A DNA stretch of 64,000 bases from positions 16,094,457 through 16,158,456 of the forward strand of contig CM040442.1 of assembly GCA_022749755.1 (NCBI GenBank), written 5' to 3'. The stretch comes from Azadirachta indica (Eukaryota; Streptophyta; Magnoliopsida; Sapindales; Meliaceae). How positions within the stretch are numbered: the first letter of the stretch is position 1; every line of letters starts with the position of its first letter. Both the position numbers and the translations under genes were made by a program. This document shows positions 1 through 10,500 of the stretch, piece after piece. Under the pieces are notes generated by a model. That model was not told the origin of the DNA and made no database searches. It worked only from the letters and a program-made list of their open reading frames with translations.

Positions 1-1
1 T

Positions 2-760
2 ATCCCGAATAAAACTAAAGATGGAATAAGTTTGAGGATTGATCTTGTACACATGGGCATGGGATCGAGTTGGCACCTGATACAAAGAACAAGAAGCGTA
101 CACTTTTGCCTCCAGCTTGTTAGACTTTAAGTAAACAAGAAAAGAAAAGTTTTTACTAAACACTGAAGGATATCAAGAGTCCCGATGGTTATTGTTCATC
201 TGTAGGAACCTTGTGTCCATGGCCGAGTTAAAGCTTTAAGTTCTTAAGTCCTAAGACTATCATGTTTTGCTGCAACAATTATTATCTCTAGCAATACAAG
301 TGATCATTTTGTCAAAATATATTAGATATGCCATTACTTGTTTATTCTTCTTCCTTAATGATTTATGTAGCACGGTGATTGATGTTGTGAAATTGGATGA
401 AATGGAACATGATATTGCTAAAATATTATCCTTACTTGAAAAGATATTCATACCATCCTTCTTTGATATTATAGTTCATTTAACAGTCCACCTTATACAT
501 GAAATAAGGCTTTGTGTTCCTGTTCAGCTTAGGGGAATGTATCTATTTCAAAGATTTATGAAATCTTCAAAGATCATGTGCATAATCACAATTGGCCTAA
601 ATGATGTATAGCTAGATGTTATATTTCTAAAGATGGGGTTTTATGCCAATTACTTGACCTTCGTTCTTTTAAAAATTTCTCTTCATATAAGGATAAAATA
701 TCAATTGAGAGACATTTATCCAGTGGTCTTGAGCATGTCATGAATGCAAAATTAGTGGAA
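2..760 (+). pseudogene. CACTA (En/Spm) transposon fragment, DUF4218-type region
   Basis: Plus-strand translation gives pieces typical of the DUF4218 region that follows the TNP2 transposase in plant CACTA elements. Near position 5 the frame reads KTKDGISLRIDLVHMG. From about 256 to 611 an open stretch reads through DYHVLLQQLLSLAIQ, FLNDLCSTVIDVVKLDEME, PSFFDIIVHLTVHLIHEI and LCVPVQLRGMYLFQRFMK. After a stop at about 609 the same frame resumes with CIARCYISKDG. All of these are familiar CACTA landmarks in the right order. Stops interrupt the segment between about 125 and 225 and again at about 609, so it is dead. The element must extend left of the window. The identification rests on remembered family consensus, not on a search. 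Confidence 0.85.
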
Positions 761-768
761 TCAACCCA

Positions 769-1641
769 CTTATAATTTTTATTGTATATTTTTATGTTTT
801 TCTGTATATAAGTATAATATTATTATTTATCAGTTTAAAGTTAACATACACTTGTTTTATCGCATGTATACATAATTTGATATTGGATTTATAAAATGAT
901 ATTCATTTTTTCTCTTGGATATTGATTTATTATTTTATTCTTTAATTTTAATTTTCAAAAGTGTTATATTTTATATATAAATTCTATATTGTAATTAAAT
1001 TTTTGTGTCATGCTATTAAGGTAATGTTGATTTATAATTTTTATGTTGTATTTTTATTTCCTTGTTCTATTTACAAATATAATATAATTATTTATGAGTT
1101 TATTATTGACTTTCACTTGTCTTATCACACTTATATGTAATTTGACGTTGGATTTATAAATTGATTTTCGTTTTTACTCTTTAATGTTGATTCATTATTT
1201 GTATTTTTTAATTTTAATTTTTATAAGTGTGATACTTTACATACAAATTCTATATTGTAATCAAATTTTTGTGTCAAGCTGTTAAGGATAATATTGATTT
1301 ACAATTTTATATTATATTTTTATTGCTTTGTTTTGTTTACAAATGTAATATTATTCTTTATCATTTTAATATTAATTTACACATCTTCTCACATTTACGG
1401 GTAATTTGGTGTTGGATTTATCAATTGATATTCATTTATTATTTTGATTCTATAATAGTACACTTAATTATTTATTATTTTGATGTTAATTTATATTTGT
1501 CTTGTCACATTTACATGTTTGGTGTTGAATTTATGAATTGTTATTCATTTTTACTCTTTGATGTTGTTTATTATTATTTTTCTTTAATTTTAATTTTTAC
1601 AAGAATTATATTTTGTATTGTAATTTAATTTTTATGTTAAG
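769..1641. repeat. Three-copy AT-rich tandem repeat, unit about 265 bp
   Basis: Three consecutive units share the same order of words: a 'tttataattttta' start, 'cttgtcttatcacac', 'aatttgacgttggattta', 'ttaattttaattttt', 'aattctatattgtaat' and 'tttttgtgtca'. The units are about 769-1029, 1030-1298 and 1299-1641. The third is longer because it contains an internal partial duplication of the 'tttattattttgat' and 'cttgtcacatttacatg' section. The array sits directly 3' of the CACTA fragment and may be its subterminal repeat region. The open frame here (1269-1628) is low complexity and is not a gene. Confidence 0.7.
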
Positions 1642-4197
1642 ATTAAAAGTGTAATTGAATCTACATTTTAATTAATTAGTATGGACTTTAGTTTAATCCA
1701 ACGGTCTAATTTATTTTCATTATTAATCCCAAAATTTCAATCTCAATATCATATAATAATATGTGTTGTATATATACTAATATTGACTAAAATTATTTTA
1801 AAGTAAATAAAAATAATAATTTAAATATTCATTTAATTAAATTAGTTCATATTTATAATTATAAATGTTCAAGTATTATTTTTTAAGTAAAATTTATTTT
1901 ATTAATTATTTAAACTAATGTTAATAAAAATTTTTAAATACAAATAATAATTTAAATTGATTAAGAATATTTTACTAACAAAAATATATATATTATAAAT
2001 TAAATAGACTCTTATCAATTTATTTTTATTATAAAATATAATATTTATTTTTACATCATTATTATAATAATTAAATAATTTAATTTATAATTAAAAAACT
2101 AAATTTTAATTCGTAGGATAATTTTATCCTAGTGAAACTATAGTTTCCAAAGTTGTTTCTCAAGATTTTTATCACAAGTGGCATAAATCATAAGTTAATT
2201 ATTTAAAATAATCAAAGTAAACAATTTAAGTATTAAGGTGAAAGAAAAATAAAAACAAACCCTAATAATAGATACTTAGAGAAAAGGAAAGTGAGAGAAC
2301 TCATTTCGTTATTTTTTGTATAATTTATTTGATGATGTCACTTAACAAGATAATACTTATGCAAAAATAAAAAAATTAAAAAAAATAAAAGTCATTATAT
2401 TGATCAAATAATTCTCATTCTCACGTCCTTATTCTAATAAGAAGAAAGTATTTATTACAGAATCGCTATGTATGTATATAAGTATGTACACAACTATATG
2501 TATGTATGTATGTATGTATATTATTTTTATGTTTCATTCTTAGTATTTTTTATCTCTTCAAATATAATTTTTAATATTTTTAATATTTATTTATAGAGAA
2601 TAATTTTGAATATACAAAATCACCCATTAACTAAAAAAAATTCTTTTTCTTAAAATTAATTAAAAACAATACTCGTTAATATTGCATATTAACAAATCAG
2701 TCCCTAAATTTTGACACATACAATAAATGAAGATATAATAAGGTTATTTTAATAAATAGGTCCCTACTATTATTACGTGTTATTATCTATTAAAAAATTA
2801 AGGATACAATAGAAATTGATCTTTAAGAACCCCTCAAATTGAACCTCGAACAAATTGCGAATCCCACACTTTAGCATCAACAAATTTGGTATTTTCATTT
2901 ACAATCTTGTAATTAATTATATAGGTTTAGGGTTTTAGTAACAAAGGTAAATAAGTTAAAACTGATTAAATTATATTCTTATTTAATACTTTTGCAAAAA
3001 TCAGAGATCAAATTGTTTTAATTGGGGATTAATGTTAGGATAAATTTTTTTAAAAAATATTTATTTTAAATAACAGTAAATAAAAGAGTTTACTTTTAAG
3101 AAGGAAAAAATGTCTAGCAAATTATAGGGCTTAAAACAACAACAATTGTCATGTTCGTTTTTTTTTATATGAAGTCTAAATAAAATTATTCAAATGTTTA
3201 AAAGATATTTATTTTTTAACTTATATATTTAAAAACTTGTTAAAAATATTTGAATGTAATTAGATTAAAAAATTTAACTTAAATTTAAATAAATAAATAT
3301 TTAAATAAATTAAATATTTTATTTATTATTATAAAATCTTTTATTTTATTATTTAATATTTAGATATGTCAATAATTTAACATATCAATTTTAGATTTTT
3401 TAAGACATATTTGATAACATATTTGTTTCAGACTTTTTGTTTTTATAAAAATAAATAACTTAATATTTATATTAAAATGTTTAAGGTTAAAAAAGTTAGT
3501 ATATTAATTAAATTCATATTTGATTTCAGATTACTAATAAAAAAACGGACACTACTAAGTCAATATCGCAAGTAGGGATGGCGGATAAATTCATACCCGA
3601 CCCAGACACGCATTTACCCGCATGAGCAGTGTTTGGACTCACCCAAACCGCACGCAGCTGAGAATTTACAAACCTGAATTTCATTCCCTACCTGCATACC
3701 CGGACTTCTTACCCGTAACTTCTCTATTTCTCATTATGTCTTTGGGCTCTTCTCCTCTTTCTTTTTTTTTTTTCCTAAAAATTTAGTATATTTTAAAAAA
3801 AAAACCTATAAAAATCAGACGCACGAATTTTATTATAGTAAACTTATCATTTTGTGTTCCGAATTGTTGGAATTGGGCTAGGCCCAATGATGAGTTGGTC
3901 AAGTTGGCCTTGAAATCCAATTAAATTAATGGGATAATAATTATTAGTATAATAAATATTATAGTATTTATCTAAGTAATTAATTAATTATCTAAAATAA
4001 TTATTAATCATTATTGTAGATAAATAAGAAGCTTTATAGATACGTTTATTTCAAGTAATCTTTGAATAAAAATAGATTTTTTAATTAAATTAAGATTAGA
4101 ATTAAATATTTCAATCCTAATTAAAGGGAATTTTTCTTATCTTCTTAATACTATAAATATTTATAAAAAAAGTGCTTATTCCTCCCATTTGTTGAGG
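1642..4197. other. Gene-free AT-rich intergenic DNA
   Basis: No open frame resembling a protein was found on either strand. A (TATG)n microsatellite lies at about 2466-2520. A short GC-richer island at about 3575-3725, rich in 'acccg' words and opening with 'gggatggcgg', looks like a worn non-autonomous transposon end, but no terminal repeats or target duplication could be fixed. The pair 'gggcta' and 'ggccca' near 3875 is the only other compositional break. Confidence 0.6.
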
Positions 4198-5100
4198 TTG
4201 ATCAATTTATAAGTCATTTTCAACGATTTGATTAATAATATCATCTCAAGCTATGCCCCAGCGTAGGGGTTGGGGGGAAATAATGTTTTTAAAGTCATTT
4301 TCAATCGACGGAGAAATAAGCGAAGACTTTGACTCTATCTGCTTCTCTCATGAAATTTATAAGAAAATACAAAATTACAAGGGCAAGCGTTTTTTGTCAA
4401 GTGGTGGGGACTAACATCACGATCATCTCTTGGAATTTATTTTCTTCCACAATATACGATTTCAAAGGTTTTAACATAATTTACAAAAACTAGTCCAATT
4501 TGGTTGATTAAGTCTTCAATTATACATTTTAATTTTAATTGACTTATGAAAGTTCAAAACATGATATGGAGAACTGTTACGCACTTATATTGTCAATGAG
4601 ATATGTTTGTGAAAAATTGATCCTTCTTAGAAATGCAAATTTTGGGAAGACGCAATGATGCTTTTTACATGTCCTTTTCTTGGAATAAAATGTATAGATA
4701 AAAATTGGCAAACACAGTTGAAGTCACTACTAATTGACGAATGTATATGATCAATAAGAGGAATAATATTCAATGTGAAAATTAAAAAAAAAGGTAAATT
4801 CAAAAAAGCTTTGGGGTTCTAAAACTTGGATCGTTTCTTATTATAAATCATTATTGATAAACGTGAAACTTGCTCCTTAATTTATTTGAGAAAATGATAT
4901 AAAATTTTCTACCGTTGTCCAAAATTGCTAGCTAGGTATTAATTAAATTTATAATAATAATAATATAAAATGGAAAACATTCATGAATAACACTAATTGG
5001 TAATTGTATATTATTCCATTCTAATTTTATAGATTATAAAGTCATGTCCCAACGTAGGGGTTGGGGCAATAAAGACTGCAACTCATGAACTTGGAGAAAC
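4198..5100 (+). repeat. Promoter-like block, copy A (orphan copy without gene)
   Basis: This block repeats, in the same order, many segments of the DNA immediately upstream of the receptor-kinase gene (copy B). Shared landmarks are 'cgtaggggttgggg', 'gaagactttgactctatctg', 'gtggtggggacta', 'tctcttggaatttatt', 'gcaaattttgggaaga' and a second 'gtcatgtcccaac' motif at 5041. It has no receptor-kinase coding sequence after it. It is best read as the 5' region of a lost or never-included paralogue in a former tandem array. Confidence 0.75.
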
Positions 5101-6169
5101 AATTTAAGAGCCGTGAATGAGAGTGAGAATTATTGATTACGAGTATTTTAGACTTTTCAATTTTTTTATTAGTCAACCTTCTATTTATGTCTGATTTCCA
5201 TAAAACTTATAGAAGATATGTAAGATTACACCTTATAATAGTTTATAATAAAAATATATAAAATTTTAAATTATATTTTTAGAAAGTGAAAAAAAAAAAC
5301 AAACAGTAGAAATGTAATAGTTGGATTTTACTAATTTTATTTTTTAATTAGAGTTGAAATTTAATAATTATTTTTAGGGTTAATTTTGAATTTTTATAAT
5401 GCTAGGGTTAATTATTTTTTAGGGTTAACAGTAGAAAGATTGATGGTTTGGTTAAAAATAATAATATGTTGTGGATTTTGGTTAAAATTCTCCTATGTAC
5501 TTATTGGATGACCATTAGGTATACTATTTGCAGTTGAGATCACAATTATAAAGAGTATTATATAGCAATGGCTAATTAAGGAATTTCCTCCATTGACCCT
5601 GTCAAAATAATTTTAGCATCTGGAACCCATTTTCTTATTCCTCCTTTGTTAATTTATTTGCTTGATTCAAATTTCGATTAGGAGGCTGAAGTTCGACAAG
5701 TAAGAAAACCGAAATCATCTTATGAAAAACATTGAGTTATTGAAAGAGAAATTATTGCAAGAGAAGTAAGAACCTCGGATTAACAGCCCGGGTCTGGGCG
5801 GCCCTTATAAAAAAAAAAATCTGTATTCAGGCGTGGGCCTCGAGCACTTATAATTTAAATTGAGTTCGGGTTGGGCTTTCAGAAACTAGGCTCAAACCCA
5901 AAAATTTAGCAAGTCTAATTCTTGCGTTGTGAAGTGGGTGAATTTTTTTCTTTGTGCCATTTTTTATTTTACGGTCCAAAACATGGTAGAACAATTTGTT
6001 TAGAAATCTGAATTTGGAAAAGGGACGCTTTCACATATTACCTTCTAAAGAAATACGGGCAAGTTATTAACCTCATCTCAAAATTGAGCATTTTTATTTT
6101 TAAAATTTTTGCAGTGGCCCAAAATTGAAACTACAGGTTAAAATAAGAATATATTCTATATCTTAAAGT
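5101..6169. other. Spacer between duplicated promoter blocks
   Basis: No gene is visible. A short GC-richer patch at about 5780-5920 with several 'gggc' and 'gggt' words resembles debris of a non-autonomous element, but no boundaries could be set. There is no trace of LRR or kinase coding sequence, so copy A is truly orphaned. Confidence 0.5.
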
Positions 6170-7470
6170 CAAGTATTTTCAACGATTTGACTAATAATAT
6201 CATCCCAAGCTATGCGCCAGCATAGGGGTTGGGGGAAATAATGTTTTTAACGTCATTTTCAATCATTGACAGAGAAATGAGCGAAGACTTTGACTCTATC
6301 TGCTTCTCTCATGGAATTTATGAGCAAATTCAGATTTACATGGGCAAGTGTCCTTTTGCGAGTGGTGGGGACTAATACATCATTATCATCATCTCTTGGA
6401 ATTTATTCTCCTCCATGATACACGGTTTCGAAGGTTTCAACATAATTAACAAAAACCAGTCTAATTTGGTTGTTTCAACATCATCTACAAAAATCAGTGC
6501 AATTCGATTGATTAAGTCTTCAATTATGCATTTCAATTCATTTTAGTAGACTATTTTTTTTTTTTAGTAGTTATTTTATATTAATAATAATTTAAATTTG
6601 CCTATTTTGACAATTTAAAATTCTTTTAGTCCCAAGTAAAAAAGAGTTTCAAAACTCCAATTATTTTTTTCTCTTCATATTAATAAGAAAAACTTAGATT
6701 TTTCTTTGAAATTAATGTTTCAATTTATTTTCACATTTCAGTTTTGTCTAAGTAACTTGGAAAAAATTTTACAAAAAATATTAAAATAACTTCTGTTTTT
6801 TTTTTTTAACAAAAACCAGTCCAATTCGGTTGATTAATAATGAAAATTTTGAAAGATTTTACTTCTTGATTCAGTCCTCAATGCATTTTAGTTTATATTA
6901 GAAGATTATATTTTCTTTCTAGTAATTATTTTATAACAATAATTTGGCTTTGCCTATTTTGATCATTTCAAATTATTTAGATTCTAGTAAAAAAAAAAAA
7001 CTTCAAAACTCCAAATTTGTATTTTATCTCTTTATATGAATAAGAAAATTTTTTAGATTTTTATTTGAAACTAGCGTTTCAATTTTTTTTCGCGTTTATG
7101 TTTTATCAAGTAATTTGAAAAAACTTTTATAAAATTCTTCAAAAATTGATATAAAAAACTAAAATATCGAAATAATAAATTTATAAAATTTCAAAACGTG
7201 ACATGGAGAAATGTTACGCAGTTATATTGTAAATTGATCATTAATATAAGATTAGAAAAAAATAGGCTCGTTCTTACGTCATCCAATTTCTTGTATCCTG
7301 CAAAGAAATGCAAATTTTGGGAAGATGCAATAATACAATAAGTGATGCTTTAATTTATAAGTCCTTTTCCTGGAAAATATGTATTGAAAATAATAGGCCA
7401 ACACGGTTTTAATTTGAGGGAATACAAAGTCATGTCCCAACTTAGGGGTTGGGGCAACAAAGACTTACTC
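6170..7470 (+). repeat. Promoter-like block, copy B (upstream of receptor kinase)
   Basis: This is the second copy of the block at 4198-5100. It matches from 'caacgatttgactaata' through 'gtcatgtcccaacttagggg' at 7431. It is longer because an internal tandem duplication (6451-7110) has been added between the 'cttcaattatgcat' and 'acatggagaaatgttacg' landmarks. It ends about 120 bp before the start codon at 7593, so it probably contains the promoter of that gene. A TATA-like 'aataaatataag' lies at about 7543-7554. Confidence 0.7.
6451..7110. repeat. Tandem duplication of about 350 bp inside promoter block B
   Basis: The left copy (about 6451-6788) and right copy (about 6809-7110) share, in order, 'aacaaaaaccagt', 'ttcggttgattaa', 'gcattttagt', 'agtaattattttata', 'tttgcctattttga', 'cttcaaaactccaa', 'aataagaaaa' and 'gtttcaattt'. 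Promoter copy A lacks this insertion, so the duplication happened after the two blocks separated or was lost from copy A. Confidence 0.65.
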
Positions 7471-7592
7471 TATGTGCTTTTGTTCTTCCAATATCTGGAA
7501 TAATTTAACATTATTTAATATAATCAGAGTTTAATTTGGTCTCAATAAATATAAGTGCTTCTCTCATTCTTTGGAGAAATTAAAAATCTGCA

Positions 7593-10500
7593 ATGATGAA
7601 GATGGAGAGCACTGCATTCTCCAATATTAAATATTCAAGATTGGTGATAATATATGCTATTTCTCTTTTAATATTGTTACGCAGAGTTTGTGCTGCTACT
7701 GATCACACATCCGAATTAGAAAGGGAAGCTTTAGTTAAAACCGGTTGGTGGAGTAGTGACAGCAACAGTACTCTTCCCAGCAGCATCTCTTCAAATCAGT
7801 GCAATTGGACTGGTATCACTTGCAACTCAGCAGGAACCATCACTATGATACACTTAGCTGCTTGGGAAATAACAGGAAAGCTTGGTGCTCTCAACTTCTC
7901 TTGCTTTTTGAATCTAGAATATCTCCGTCTTTCGTTCAATAACTTCTTTGGAAGCATTCCATCGCAAATCGATGTTCTTTCAAAACTCAAATACCTCGAT
8001 TTAAATGGCAATTATTTTACAGGTGATGAGTTACGAATTTATTTAAAAATATTCAATAGATATATAAGTATATACGCTACATATATTTATGATTTCTTAA
8101 ATCATATGTTGCAGGTGCTATCCCTATAAGGATTATGAATTTGAAAAATCTTGAATATCTTAGTTTTTCTTCCAATCATCTCTCTGGAAGCATTCCATCG
8201 CAAATTGGTGCTCTTTCAAAACTCAAGCAGCTTAATTTACATGACAATTATCTTATAGGTAATGGATTATAAATTTGTTTAAAAATACTCTGTCAATATA
8301 TGGATATGTATTCTTCATTTGTTTATATTTTCTTAAATCATATGTTAAATACAGGTATTATCCCTACAGAGATTGGGAATTTGAAAAATCTTGAAACACT
8401 TTTTTTTTCTTCCAATAATCTTTCTGGAAGCATTCCATCACAAATCGGTGCTCTTTCACAACTTATGGACCTTTATCTAGATCGGAATAATCTTACAGGT
8501 GATGAGTTATGAATTTTTAAGTTCTCACTCAATATATGAATAAGTATTCTTCACTTGTTTATATTTTCTTAAATCTTATGTTATCCCTACAGAGATTATG
8601 AATTTGAAAAATCTTAAATTTATCATTTTTTCTTCCAATTATCTTTTTGAAAGCATTCCATTACAAATCAGTGCGTTTTCAAAACTCACAGACCTTAATT
8701 TAGTTGACAATAATCTTATAGGTGATGGGTTATGAATTTATTTAAAATATGCAGTTGATATATGAATATGTATTCTTCACCTATTTATATTTTCTTAAAT
8801 CTTATGCTACATATAGATGTTATCCCCACAGAAATTGGAAATTTGAAAAATCTTGAAACAGTTCATTTTTCTTCCAATAATCTCTCTGGAAGCATTCCAT
8901 TACAAATTGGTGCTCTTTCAAAACTCGTAAACCTTCATTTATATCAGAATAATCTTATAGGTGATTAGTTATGAATTTATTTAACAATACTTAGTGAATA
9001 TATAAGTACGTATTCTTCACTTTTTTATATTTTCTTAAATCATATGTTACATACAGGTATTATCCCTACAGAGATTGGGAATTTCGACATATGAATACGT
9101 ATTTTTCACCTGTTTATATTTTTTTAAATCATATGTTACATACAGGTATTATCCCTACAGAAATTGGGAATTTGAAAAATCTTAGAACACTTGATTTTTC
9201 TTCCAATCAACTCTTTGAAAGCATTCCATCACAAATCGGTGCTCTTTCAAAACTCAAATACTTCAAGTTAAATGACAATTATTTTACAGGTGATGAGTTA
9301 TGAATTTGTTTAAAAATACTCATTCGACATATGAATACGTATTTTTCACCTGTTTATATTTTCTTAAATCATATGTTACATACAGGTATTATCCCTAGAG
9401 AGATTGAGAATTTAGGAAATCTTGAAACACTTATTTTTTCTTCCAATCATCTTTCTGGAAGCATTCCATCACAAATCGGTGCTCTTTCACAACTTATGGA
9501 CCTTTATCTGGATCGGAATAATCTTACAGGTGATGAGTTATGAATTTTTAAGTTTTCACTCAATATATGAATAGGTATTCTTCACCTGTTTATATTTTCT
9601 TAAATCTTATGTTATCCCTATATAGATTATGAATTTGAAAAATCTTAAATTTCTCATTTTTTCTTCCAATCATCTCTTTGAAAGCATTCCATCACAAATC
9701 AGTGCTTTTTCACGGACCTTAATTTAGATGACAATAATCTTATAGGTGATGGGTTACGAATTTGTTTAAAATACTCGGTTAAGATATGAATATGTATTTT
9801 TCACCTATTTATATTTTCTTAAATCTTATGCTATATATAGATGTTATCCCCACAGAAATTGGAAATTTGAAAAATCTTGAAACAGTTCATTTTTCTTCCA
9901 ATAATCTCTCTGGAAGCATTCCATTACAAATTGGTGCTCTTTCAAAACTCGTAAACCTTCATTTATATCAGAATAATCTTATAGGTGATTAGTTATGAAT
10001 TTATTTAACAATACTTAGTGAATATATAAGTACGTATTCTTCACTTTTTTATATTTTCTTAAATCAAATGTTACATACAGGTATTATCCCTACAGAGATT
10101 GGGAATTTCGACATATGAATACGTATTTTTCACCTGTTTATATTTTCTTAAATCATATGTTACATACAGGTATTATCCCTACAGAAATTGGGAATTTGAA
10201 AAATCTTAGAACACTTGATTTTTCTTCCAATCAACTCTTTGAAAGCATTCCATCACAAATCGGTGCTCTTTCAAAACTCAAATACTTCAAGTTAAATGAC
10301 AATTATTTTACAGGTGATGAGTTATGAATTTATTTAAAAATACTCATTCGACATATGAATACGTACTTTTCACCTGTTTATATTTTCTTAAATCATATGT
10401 TACATACAGGTATTATCCCTAGAGAGATTGAGAATTTGGGAAATCTTGAAACACTTATTTTTTCTTCCAATCATCTTTTTGGAAGCATTCCATCACAAAT

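Noticed and set aside
1269..1628. Open frame of 119 codons in the AT-rich tandem repeat
   Set aside because: It is low complexity, follows the repeat structure and has no protein-like pattern.
8300..8512. Separate small genes of about 70 residues in the LRR array, each opening with intron sequence
   Set aside because: The N-terminal part of each frame (such as [15 protein letters not shown]) is translated intron ending in a perfect acceptor. The true coding part starts after 'acag'.
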